From Ypsolopha sequella (lineage: Eukaryota; Arthropoda; Insecta; Lepidoptera; Ypsolophidae), in the NCBI GenBank assembly GCA_934047225.1, contig OW204009.1, forward strand, positions 18,364,898 through 18,428,897: a DNA stretch of 64,000 nucleotides. Direction: 5' to 3'. Position numbers and translations under genes: made by a program. Under the pieces are notes generated by a model. It was given only the letters and a program-made list of their open reading frames with translations, did no database searches and was not told where the DNA came from. This document shows, one piece after another, positions 54,666 through 64,000 of this stretch; within the stretch, counting starts at the first letter, position 1, and each line of letters opens with the position of its first letter.

Positions 54666-55189
54666 AAAAAGATAAAAAAAATCTTTAGAAATTTAGCTAT
54701 GGAAATGGGAACTGCGGAGGACAACAAACGGCGCGTAAGAAGCTAAAATTTTCACTTTTGCTAAAAACGACCGCTTTTGGCATAAGTTAGAATTTTAGCT
54801 CATCAAAGACCTTGGTATCAATTCGGCATAACAAGTCTTAACTTATTTGACAGAACTAACCTTAATTTAGGCGTCCTGTCTTTTTCTTTCTTTATCGAAA
54901 AGATAAGGACAGAACGCTTAAATTAAGTTTAGTCCTGTCAATCAAGTTAAGATGTGCTTCACCGAATCGATACCAATGTCTATGAAAACTATGCTATTTA
55001 AAAATAGTTCGTTGCTGTATCTACGGATTTACTTGATCAGATTTTCATTATTCTAGTAAGTAAATAAGGTTTTTTTTTTTTAAAGTGGCAGCAATTTGGC
55101 AGCATAAAGCGCTTTAAATATAGGTGTCGTTTCACAGCAAGTATCCAATATTATAATCTGGCGGTTAAAATTGTAATGTATATCTCCTA
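54666..55189. other. No gene seen; short inverted repeat
   Basis: About 54810-54880 and 54905-54975 are partly complementary (CTTAACTTATTTGACAGAAC against GTCCTGTCAATCAAGTTAAG, and CTTAATTTAGGCGTCCTGTC against GACAGAACGCTTAAATTAAG). It is a further foldback of about 170 bp. Confidence 0.5.
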
Positions 55190-55912
55190 CACAGACGAAT
55201 ACAGCCTACAGACTCCTCATAACAGGCGAACGATATCTGTCAACACATCTGACTGAACCAGCAGATACAATTCGCCACTCCAAAATTATATGTTTCGGTA
55301 GGCCAAACCAAAATGGCTTCTATATTCAAATTCAAATAGTTTATTTTGCATAGTAGATATATATAATACACGTTTCACAAGTAAAAATTTAATCTTATAA
55401 AAATATATGTAATAAAATAATAAATGTACATGAACTAGATTAAAGGTTTATTTAATTTATGTAGCAATATATATACGATTAATAGGTAAAATATATATTA
55501 TACAAGGTGAAATCCAATCGACAGCCCAAACCCACACCGGAGACCCGGCCAGGGACCAGGAACAAGGTTCAATGATCACCAACCGAGCCCCCAGCACGAA
55601 TCCAGGCAGCCGACCAAATCCCATCCTATATACTACATAGTAATAGGTTACATATATAAATACATGCCTGCCTCCGCACATTCGATTAGTGTTGCTAAGA
55701 AGAATGGGCAAGAAACTTAGCAAGATCATGACATAAAAATATTCATTACGTTAGAGTCTTCATCTTCGGGAAAGATAAGTTTGTAGCGCTATACGTAAGA
55801 TTGGAAGAGCCAATAGGATTGCAGTATCCCGTTTCGATTGTTGAGAGAATTACTTGTACGCAAGATGTTGAACAATAGACGTCTTTCTGGGCTGTATTGT
55901 CTATGGTCGCCT
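55190..55912 (+). repeat. Dispersed repeat, interrupted partner of 23918-24228
   Basis: The two halves (to 55328 and from 55739) together match the uninterrupted inverted copy at 23918-24228. Confidence 0.8.
55329..55738 (-). mobile_element. LINE 3' fragment with target duplication
   Basis: Flanked by ATATTCA at 55322-55328 and 55739-55745, while the partner locus at 24081-24100 has a single copy. In minus sense it carries GGTTGGTGATCATTGAACCT, CCGGTGTGGGTTTGGGCTG and the tail TTTGAATTTGAAT. It is the same LINE family as 26990-27325. Confidence 0.85.
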
Positions 55913-56063
55913 AGTTTTCAAACACTACGTATGTTACAAGGTATCAGCACATAAATATCAGCGAGCAATCAACTGTCGAAAAGATTTATGATATAGAATG
56001 ACGTAAGCCTGTTTGTTTACTTTTTTTCTGGGAAGCCACGCGCTGCGAATGCTGCTATACCTA

Positions 56064-56329
56064 TACAAGGTGACTTTTTGATCATCGTCCAAATTCATAC
56101 TGGTGGCTTGGTAAGTGATCAGTATCTTGGATCAATAACAATTTTGGTGAAATTCGTAAAATGAAATTTCGACTCCCCATAGTGATTCACTCGGGACTGG
56201 AACTGAATTTATATGGGAAGCCGAAATTTCATTTTACGAATTTCATAAAAATTGTTATTGATCCAAGATGGTGATCACTTATCAAGCCTCCAGTATGAAT
56301 TTGGACGATGATCAAAAAGTCACCTTGTA
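56064..56329. mobile_element. Foldback MITE family B, copy 4
   Basis: TACAAGGTGAC to TCACCTTGTA, TA on both sides. Confidence 0.9.
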
Positions 56330-56691
56330 TAGTTAAGAGCGGTATCACAGCCAGATTGTGAAAATTGAAAGTTGAAATTTATACCTTCTACAGAAGTCTA
56401 CATTACTACGGTGTTGTCACAAAACCAGGCTTCTGACTCGATGCAAATATTGCCCTTTACGTAATCAATTTCGTACAAATTGGCTTCCCATGGACAAAAC
56501 CTTGAACGCACTTAATTATGACTTAGAAACTTGAATACTAGTTCACAAGTAGGTTCTTAAGCAAACGTAAGTGTAGGAAAAATCAGAAAATTAACTATAT
56601 TTATTTATTCAAGAAGTATTTATTGCTGAACTTAAATAAACCCTTGGTATACGTTGAGTTTAATGGATTGTAATTGTCAAGTTAAGGGGCT
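56330..56691. other. No gene seen
   Basis: AT-rich intronic sequence. Confidence 0.4.
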
Positions 56692-57105
56692 GTACCGTGA
56701 AAATTGACACTTTTTGAAGTCATTTATCTGCTCTTTTAATGAAGTTCCAAGTAAAATAAATTAGTATAACAATTTTGGGACTTTTTACTAGATTTTGGTC
56801 TATCAGAAACGCGATAGGAGGAATTTCATTCGATAGAAATAATTATTGAAAAAAGGTCTAAATTTACACTTTTTTTGATATTCTGACAAATTAGGATAGC
56901 ATACAGACTTGAAAAATATTTATTTAGATGGGTTTTAACTACACCTAAATTACTGGTTATGGAATTTTTTGTAGCTATTTTAGTTAATTTTGAATTAATT
57001 TAAAACCGACTTTTTGTCAATTTTCCCCGATTCCGTCCCTTTCGCACTGCGGGTCTTTCTGCCTGGAGTAACGGGGACCTTTGCTAGCACGGTATATCAC
57101 CTTAA
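56692..57105. mobile_element. TTAA-type element D, diverged copy 4
   Basis: TTAA then GGGGCTGTACCGTG at the left; TATATCACC then TTAA at the right. Internal TCAGAAACGCGATAGGAGGA and CCTTTCGCACTGCGGGTC match copies 1 and 3. Confidence 0.7.
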
Positions 57106-57324
57106 GGCGCCTGTTCCAGCGTTATCCAAAAGTTACTCTTACTGATAACGATATTTCTCTTAAATGAGATGTTTAAAAATTATGAAAAAAAATATAGTTA
57201 TTATTTAAGATATAAAGAAAAAAATTGAGATCTGAAAATTATTCTTGCGTTAAAAGAACAGTATGAAAATATTGTTCAAAGTCGAGCTGTTTTTAGGCTA
57301 AAATCTAGTTAAATGGGTTATCAC

Positions 57325-58303
57325 TAGGGAATGCAATCTCGGTATACCGAGATCTCAAAATACCGAGATCTTGCACATATATTGCAAGATCAATCACGCA
57401 TCGTTATCAGTGCGAGATCTCGCAAGATTTGCGGGATCAAGCGGCAGCGCATATTACAAATGCAGGGCATTGACGACACTTGAATAACTTAAAAAAAGAA
57501 AGATAAAGCTTTGGATTTGCTGGGTCGACAAGATAATAACTGCAATAAATCATCAACATCATTCTGTTGAAATTGATGACTATAAACCTTAGAAAGAACC
57601 TTGTCTGCGGCTGGGCTAGCCTATAGGCTATACAAGGTGACTTTTTGATCATCGTCCAAATTCATATTGGAGGCTTTGTAAGTGATCAGCATCATGAATC
57701 GATAACAATTTTTGTGAAATTCGTATAATGAAATTTCGACTTCTCATAGTAATTCACTCCCAGTCCTGAGTGAATCACTATGGGGAGTCGAAATTTAGTT
57801 TCATGAATTTTACAAAAATCGTTATTCGTTCATGATGCTGATCACTTACCAAGGCTCAAGTATGAATTTGGACGATGTTCGCAAATTCACCTTGCATAAA
57901 GTGAAATCACACATTATCTTTAAATCAAATTTTCCAAAGAAACATAACAAAGCAAACGGAAAAAAAAACACATGTCCATACAACATTTACAGTTGGTTTT
58001 TAAAATTATTATGAAAAGGAGAATTTATTTTTTCATTTACGCTGGTATGTTTCTTTGGGAGAGCTTTTCAGTATGGTCAGTAGGATAATATAATTAACTA
58101 TTATAAGTATGTTTAAATACACCCCTTTAATTGGATTGATATCTTGTTTTAATTTTTGTATTAAACGGTAGTTGAAACAATATTTTTTTCGAACGAATTT
58201 TTATTAGTGCAAGATCTCGCTAATACCGAGATCTTGCGAGATTGATTGTTTTAAATCTCGCTAATATCGAGATTGATATTTAGGTGCAAGATTGCATTCC
58301 CTA
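57325..58303. mobile_element. hAT-like element with perfect 8-bp target duplication
   Basis: TAGGGAATGCAATCT at the left is mirrored by AGATTGCATTCCCTA at the right. GTTATCAC lies immediately outside both ends (57317-57324 and 58304-58311). Palindromic CGAGATCTTGC/CGAGATCTCGC words cluster at both ends, like subterminal transposase sites. A family B MITE is nested at 57631-57896. No intact transposase. Confidence 0.85.
57631..57896. mobile_element. Foldback MITE family B, copy 5, nested
   Basis: TACAAGGTGAC to TCACCTTGCA with TA on both sides, inside the hAT-like element. Confidence 0.9.
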
Positions 58304-58329
58304 GTTATCACTGTCATCATCACTACATA

Positions 58330-58490
58330 GTATAAAACGCTTCCCGCTGTCTGTCTGTCCCTATGTATGCTTAGATCTTTAAAACTACGCAACGGTTTTG
58401 ATGTGTTTTTTTTTTAATAGATAAAGTGATTCAAGAGAAAGGTTTATATGTATAATACATGCCCGTGCGAAGCTGGGGCGGGTCAATAGT
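58330..58490 (+). mobile_element. Helitron-like short element
   Basis: TATAAAACGCTTCCCGCTGT and CTGTCTGTCCCTATGTATGC to GGGGCGGGTCAATAGT. It matches the inverted copy at 20877-20990; the terminal CTAG has become ATAG. Confidence 0.6.
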
Positions 58491-58636
58491 TTCTTTGAAA
58501 TCACTAATGGTATTTGTATATTTATATAAAAACACTTATTAAAATAATAATTTCCAAATATATTTCGACATACAGTCGGCTTCAGTGGAATTTGATACAA
58601 TTTATATATTATTTTAAAATAAATTTAAAAAAAAAT

Positions 58637-59212
58637 TGTGGACACAGTGTCGATCAATTGGGCCACCACGGCTTATCTTGTCAGCATAGTGCTGGTCGTC
58701 TGTCGCGCCACGCTACCTTGAATGACGTCATTCGTCGGGCCCTTGCCAGTGCCAGTGTGCCGGCTATATTAGAGCCAAAGGGCATAGCACGCGATGACGG
58801 CAGACGGCCCGACGGAATGACGCTCATTCCTTGGAAAAACGGGCGGTCACTGATATGGGACGCAACGTGCGTTGGCACATTGGCACAGTCCCATGTCCAA
58901 GTGACCGCAATAAGGGCAGGCGCGGCAGCCGCAAAAGCTGAAGTTTTAAAAAGGCGCATATATGGAGCCCTTGGCGAGGGCTTCATATTTGTGCCTTTTG
59001 CTGTAGAAACTCTTGGGCCGTGGGGTTCGGAAGCGCGGCGACTTTATAAAGAAATTTCGTCGCGCTTGGTCGACGCTTCAGGTGACCGAAGGGCTGGAAG
59101 CTACTTTGGCCAAAGAATTAGTTTGGCCATTCAACGTGGCAACGCCGCCAGCCTTTTGGGCACCCTTCCTAACGACGGCAGCGATCTGGCCAGCATTTTC
59201 TATTTATTGTAA
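58637..59212 (+). pseudogene. Retroelement C-terminal domain, longer copy
   Basis: From about 58637 the frame gives CGHSVDQLGHHGLSCQHSAG, RLSRHATLNDVIRRAL, then RPDGMTLIPWKNGRSLIWD, FVPFAVETLGPWGSEARRLY, GDRRAGSYFGQRISLAIQRG and a stop at 59210-59212. The Cys/His cluster at the start resembles the zinc-binding block near the end of retrotransposon polymerases. RPDG...WD is reminiscent of a PD-(D/E)xK nuclease pair, but no Lys is placed as expected, so this is only a suggestion. There is no reverse transcriptase core upstream, so the copy is 5'-truncated. The frame is intact over 190 codons, implying a fairly recent insertion. Confidence 0.6.
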
Positions 59213-59629
59213 TTGTTTTAGGTTTATTTGTTAGATTTTTTTATTTTTAGGTCATCTTCAGTTAAGTTTTTAATGTTATTTAAGTTTTTAGGTAAGTTTT
59301 TCTGTAATAGAAGCTCGATAGGAATTTATGGTAATATAAACTGAATAATAAAAAAAACAAATAAGTTATCTTTAATATTTAATATTATTTGTATGGTTCT
59401 TGCACTAAAATACGAGGAAAATATTGCTTGAAAATCTATTTTTGAAATTTTTATCCGTTCATGGCGTCGCGTCGATACGAAAAGTATTATTTTCCCTTTA
59501 TTTTGCGCTATCCAGAGACCCAGCGCGTCGTAATACAATGCGCGCTGATATGAACGTTATTTCAATATAGTTTCTGTCGATATTTGTACTGACATATGTC
59601 GACTCAAGGTCTTTTTCAACTACCTATCC
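59213..59629. other. Probable 3' UTR of the retroelement, otherwise empty
   Basis: A short AT-rich tail (GTAATTGTTTTAGGTTTATT) follows the stop, similar to the one after 31908. No further feature. Confidence 0.4.
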
Positions 59630-60041
59630 TTAAGGGGCTCCACAATGCTAAACATCAGTTTTGTATTGGGTTCAGTTTCGTCAATGCAGATGGTAAAAAT
59701 TTGAAAAAAATATGGCGTCTTTTGTGACTCAAGGCAATTATTAATTACACTTTATAAATAAACAAGCTTTCAATCTTGAAAGTATCAATCATGAATTTTA
59801 CGAAAAAATCGATTCAGTTTCCGTGTTTCAAAACAGATTGAAACGAAACCAACACACGCAGATACTAACGAGAAATAACCATCTTTATTACATAAAGAAA
59901 TTATGGTAAATGTCATAAAGTAGCCACGATTTCAAAATAACTGAAGTTTTGCGTGCGCGACATCTGATTAGAGCAGGATAGAGAGTTAAAAAACAAACGC
60001 GTTAGAGTAGGACTGAATTTTAGCATAGTGCAGCCCCTTAA
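59630..60041. mobile_element. TTAA element M, complete copy
   Basis: TTAA then GGGGCTCCACAATGCTAAA at the left; TTTTAGCATAGTGCAGCCCC then TTAA at the right. A partial copy lies at 18353-18490. Non-coding, about 404 bp between the TTAA targets. Confidence 0.8.
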
Positions 60042-60850
60042 GTTAGACGATGCAAGAGTCCTATTCGCACTTGAGTGGGTTCTTTTGTGTTTTTTTTTAT
60101 TCATAAATTTTGATTGGTCAGTAGAGGACAGAATAACTAAGCAATGACCTGAAATGCTAATAAGTTATCCAAATAGCATGTGAACACGATATCGTCGAGT
60201 CGCATAAACCGATTTGCGAATTTGTATGCAGATTGTATCTGGAACTTGTTTGTATACAGGTTGTATCTGGAGCTGTATTTTTGAATCATTCGAATTTCAA
60301 TTCGCATATGAATCCGCATGATTCGCATACGAAAACTTGAAATCAGAATTTTTGAAAATTCTCTCCTTGAATTCTGCAACGAGTGTTCTGACCCACTCGT
60401 TTTCCGATTTCTACTAGCAGAAACTATGCAACAATGACAAGAAGAAAATGTCGATGTCGATGCATCGATGAGATTGACATGACATTATAACTTTTTAATT
60501 TACGTTCCGTTCACCTCCATTCATTACCGGTTTTTAAAATCAACGAAATATTGCTTTCCGGTTTTAATTTTTTCTGCGTGAAACGAAAACCGTTTACATT
60601 GATTTCTACTGATTTAAAAATACGTAAAATCGTGACCAATCGAATCGAATTTCGCACGTGATTTTTTTCGTGCGTGAATATATAACGTTCAAATCACACA
60701 TTTTATTGTACAAACTGAATGTACAACATGTTTATTGTTGATAATTTATTTTATTTTATTTTGTATATTATTATATAATCTTTTGTCGTTATAATTATCT
60801 ATATTACCTACCTGCAAGGAAGGAATATGTAATGTTTGTGTTATTTGTAA
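60042..60850. other. No gene seen
   Basis: AT-rich; a few internal CGCATATGAATCCGCATGAT-type short repeats at about 60200-60330. Confidence 0.4.
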
Positions 60851-61010
60851 AAAATGGGACAAACTGAAAACCAGCGCTGTCAGTTGCTTGCAACTAGCAG
60901 CATTTGCTGAGGTTGGCCCTTTTTGCCACTTTATTTTAAAAAAATCTGTGCGTGTGTTTTTCTTTTTTGTGGCAAATAAATACTTTTCACTTTCACTTTC
61001 ACTTCCACTT
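60851..61010 (+). mobile_element. Retroelement 3' tail (family O)
   Basis: AATGGGACAAACTGAAAACC to TTGTGGCAAATAAATACTTT followed by a (CACTTT)n run; inverted relative at 23531-23660. Confidence 0.6.
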
Positions 61011-61293
61011 ATCTATCTGTTTTCTGTAATGATTTCTGTGTTCTTATGTATCGCTTCTTTGTTTTATTGATAATAATTAAAAAAATAATAAACTTTATAT
61101 TTTTTTGATATATTTCGGCCTCATCAGTGAGGCCGTCATCAGTTGAGACTCGTTTAATTATTATCATATAATTGCTTAAAACTACAAATAAAAAGCTAAT
61201 ATAGCTAAAATTATATTTATTCATATTCTTTGTTTTATTGCTATTTTCATTGTATATTGCATTAGATCTGTAGTCTGTAATGCTATACAAATA

Positions 61294-61745
61294 TCCATCC
61301 ATCCATCAGCACGTATTCATCCACTGCTGGACGTAGGCCTCCCCAATATTACGCCACTCTTGGCGGTCCTCAGTCATCCTCATCCAGCCGCCACCCGCAA
61401 CGTCCTTCAGATCGTCGGTCCAGCGGGCACGAGCGCGGCCTACGCTGCGCTTTGCTATACGTGGTCTCCATTCCAATGCCTTACGGCCCCAACAGTTATC
61501 ACGTCGGCGACAAATATGGCCAGTCCACTGCCACTTCAACTTACTGATTCGGCAGGCTATGTCGATCACCTTCGATCTCTGACGGATATCTTCGTTTCGG
61601 ATTTTATCCATCAGAGATATCCCAAGCATAGCCCGCTCAATAGCTCGTTGAGCGACTTTAAATCGACGGATCAAGCCTTTGGTAAGAGACCACGTCTCAG
61701 CGCCGTACGTCATCACTAGTAGGACGCACTGGTTATACAAGTACA
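61294..61745 (-). mobile_element. 5'-truncated RTE LINE with 9-bp target duplication
   Basis: ATACAAATA lies on both sides (61285-61293 and 61746-61754). The minus strand encodes an unbroken tail of the RTE polymerase: QCVLLVMTYGAETWSLTKGL, RRFKVAQRAIERAMLGISLM, KLKWQWTGHICRRRDN, GRARARWTDDLKDVAGGGW and YVQQW, then a stop. The 3' end is GCTGATGGATGGATGGA. Lack of stops implies a young insertion. Confidence 0.85.
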
Positions 61746-61780
61746 ATACAAATAATTAATCTTAAATATATAAAACAAAG

Positions 61781-62290
61781 TCGTGTTAGTTACACCACTT
61801 ATAACTCAAGATCGGCTGGAACGATGTTAGTTATCTCTTTTTTGGTGTATTCTTATCCGCTCCGAATAGCAGAATAAGTAATAAAATATCGGATAAGTTA
61901 TCGAATAACAATAAATTAATTTTACGAATGCAAACAGCATGTGGTGCCATCTGTTGACAGAACTACGCATATAAAAGAAACCTATTTATCTAGCGTTCTG
62001 ATATCATTAAATAACATCTAAACCCCAAGTTTTAAAATCGCTTAGTTATTCCAAGAACTATTATTTCTGCATATATTCAATACCCTACGCTAAGCCTAAC
62101 AACGGTACTGAAACTACTACATGGGTCCCTGCCATTCTTCTTTCGCAATGGCAAGCAATAAAACATTTCTGTATTTGCAAAAAAGTTCTATTAATGTTAT
62201 TACCTTAATGAAATCCTAAATTAAGTTTAACTAAAGTTAACACGATATTATTAGACTGTTAGGCGGAACGAAGTTCGCCGGGTCAGCTAG
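61781..62290 (+). mobile_element. Non-autonomous Helitron-like element
   Basis: Starts near TCGTGTTAGTTACACCACTT and ATAACTCAAGATCGGCTGGA, and ends in the hairpin GGCGGAACGAAGTTCGCC with GGGTCAGCTAG followed by T. The 5' boundary is less sure because the preceding base is G, not A. Confidence 0.65.
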
Positions 62291-62385
62291 TAATTAAATA
62301 AATATTCTGCGACTTGAAATTGCGCGACACAACTTCCCATCAGACTTTGAAATAGTGTTATTTTATAATTGTGAATATCTATCAG

Positions 62386-62752
62386 GTGGTAGAGCTGATA
62401 CCGGGCTCGACTGTGGAGGTACCACCATATTACTTGGAGACCCCTCGAAGTGATTCGGGGGAGAGTAAGAGGACAGCTCATATGCAAAAAAAAACAGGAG
62501 GCCCGCCATGCCTGGGACCGATGGATGGCGGTATATCCATCCCTAATAGCCGGGCCTTATATGGAACAGACTGGTGACGGGCAGTGGCGTCACTGGTGCG
62601 AGGGTTCCGGCACCGCGCTCACCAACCCGCCTGCCGAGCGTGTGTGGGTATGGGCAATTCTTCCAGGATGACCGCCGGGAGTGGCAAAGTCCTGGAATGG
62701 AAAGGCTTATGTCCAGCAGTGGACGAACTAGGCTGATAGATGGATGGATATC
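62386..62752 (+). mobile_element. SINE-like family H, complete copy
   Basis: GGTGGTAGAGCTGATACCGG to GTCCAGCAGTGGACGAACTA and GGCTGATAGATGGATGGA. The most complete of four copies and the only one in + orientation. No good tRNA-type A/B box pair is evident, so a LINE 3' fragment is the alternative. Confidence 0.7.
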
Positions 62753-63096
62753 ATAAAAGCCTGACGATGTTATAAAAACGAAACCAGTCGCTAGGAAAAA
62801 TAAAACAGAAATATTGAATTTGTGAACATCGTCGAAATTCATTCTTGATTGAGCCTCGGTAAGTGATCAGCATCTTATGTATAGATTTTTTTATGACGCC
62901 ATTTGGAAGGCTAAACGTTTTTTTTTTTAATTTTATCGTCACGTGACACTTGTTCAGACCTCCACCTGCACCTGCGACTTTGTCTCTCTTTTTATTGCGC
63001 GTTAAAATCTTATCTGTCAAAATGAGCGACAGAAAATGACAGATTACCGCGATAAGTGTGCGACTAAGTTGACAAATGATCTGGGAAAATGACATA

Positions 63097-63327
63097 CCCC
63101 CGGTTTCTGAAAGGCCAATCAAAGTTAACAGTACATAGATTAAAAAAACTTTAACCGCAAATAACGGTGAAAATAAAGCATATATGAAGTCTGAATAGTG
63201 GTGAATCAATAATTAACTTAGTTAATTTTTGATTTCAATGTAAAATTCCTACTTTTTCTGGCTTAATCCGCAGATAATTATTTTTTAATCTACTGTTAAC
63301 ATTGATTGGCCTTTCAGAAACCGGGGG
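63097..63327. mobile_element. Foldback MITE with TA target
   Basis: CCCCCGGTTTCTGAAAGGCC is mirrored by GGCCTTTCAGAAACCGGGGG; arms are about 37 bp with one or two mismatches, flanked by TA on both sides. Confidence 0.85.
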
Positions 63328-63329
63328 TA

Positions 63330-64000
63330 AGTAAACTAAACCTTATTCCATACAAGATAAGATTCTCGCGATGCAGCAAACTGCCCCAAGTTTGTTTTAT
63401 TTTTATTTGAGTTTATATCATTTTCGATGGTTTATATAAACAAATTAAAATTTTCTTTCATCTTGCACAAAAAAATTCAATATATTTTCCTATACTGGGT
63501 ATTTTTGTTTTTTATCCAAGTCCTTTAGTTACTGAGATTTTCACAAGGGGAGGTAGGGAAATTTTATTTTACTGTTTGTTGTTAAAAGCTGTTTCTCGGA
63601 AAATATAGACTTCGGTTCTGTAGTTCAAGGTATAAGGTATCTGTAGGTACCCAAAACAACATTGTATGTATTTGTCGGAAAATCTACCGAAAATGTGCGA
63701 AAAACGGCTTATTTTTCAAAATTTTACCCTTGCCGCAATTACATCCTTTGCTCAGATTGCTCGGTAAAGTACTTTTTCACCTCACTAGCTCGAAAAGCGC
63801 GCCTTTGTTGCTTAAAAACAGTGAGCAAAATCAATATTTTCTCACTGGTTTTAAACAGTGAAGAAAAGTGTTTCAAATTAAGAACACTGCGAAGTGTCCA
63901 AAAACTCCATATCCTTTGCTCAAGAGAAAGAAAGACAGCAAACATCAGCATGGCGGCTATCTCTTTCACTCTATATGTATTCCATACACTTTGGGAGGCT
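63330..64000. other. Unassigned end of window
   Basis: A 76-residue minus-strand frame (63739-63969) reads FKTSEKILILLTVFKQQRRA and FRASEVKKYFTEQSEQRM. The composition looks repeat-derived and there are no splice or start signals worth trusting. It may be the edge of another element. Confidence 0.3.

Overview
The window looks like nuclear DNA from an insect, most likely a moth or butterfly (Lepidoptera). It is AT-rich, has no operons, and has exons tens to hundreds of bases long separated by introns of up to about 14 kb. It is dense in repeat types typical of lepidopteran genomes: RTE-type LINE 3' fragments with GATGGATGGA-like tails, Helitrons ending in GC-rich hairpin plus CTAG, foldback MITEs with TA or TTAA targets, hAT MITEs with 8-bp target duplications, and a repeat carrying the CAAGTGCGAGTCGGACTCGC motif. 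The assignment rests on these patterns, not on a database search.

Only one host gene can be supported, a partial gene on the + strand. Its exons are 22327-22944 (5' UTR plus first coding exon, ATG at 22393), 36727-37191, 47215-47466 and 48424-48542. All have matching splice signals and compatible phases (0, 0, 0, then 2). Together they encode the first 462 residues and part of codon 463; the rest lies beyond 64000. I do not recognise the protein. It has a lysine-rich N-terminus, a DSGFS motif resembling an IkB-type phosphodegron, an acidic part with a repeated (D/E)TDLxNL(L/F) motif, and a Pro/Ser-rich part. This suggests a disordered, possibly nuclear regulatory protein. A possible noncoding upstream exon lies at 11918-12162.

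Layout. 1-5.5 kb: long-inverted-repeat elements, a THAP-domain transposon relic and LINE fragments. 5.5-7.2 kb: a Helitron inserted in an older repeat and itself holding a MITE. 7.7-22.3 kb: foldback elements, hAT MITEs and TTAA-type elements. 22.3-48.5 kb: the host gene, with introns full of transposons, including a P-like THAP element (28.9 kb), a 49-bp minisatellite (30.8 kb), a 2.9-kb TTAA element with 1.1-kb arms (40.4-43.3 kb) and two RTE copies with twin-priming inversions (45.1 and 46.8 kb). 48.5-64 kb: the presumed fourth intron, with a TIR transposon relic (50.6 kb), a 77/78-bp minisatellite that becomes an open 26-residue repeat (52.4-54.0 kb), a hAT-like element (57.3 kb), a retroelement C-terminal domain (58.6 kb), a 5'-truncated RTE with target duplication (61.3 kb), a Helitron and a SINE-like copy.

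Many insertions can be ordered in time because related copies elsewhere in the window keep the empty site. I found no new multi-gene system; the strongest observations concern transposon insertion structure and the host gene's motifs.
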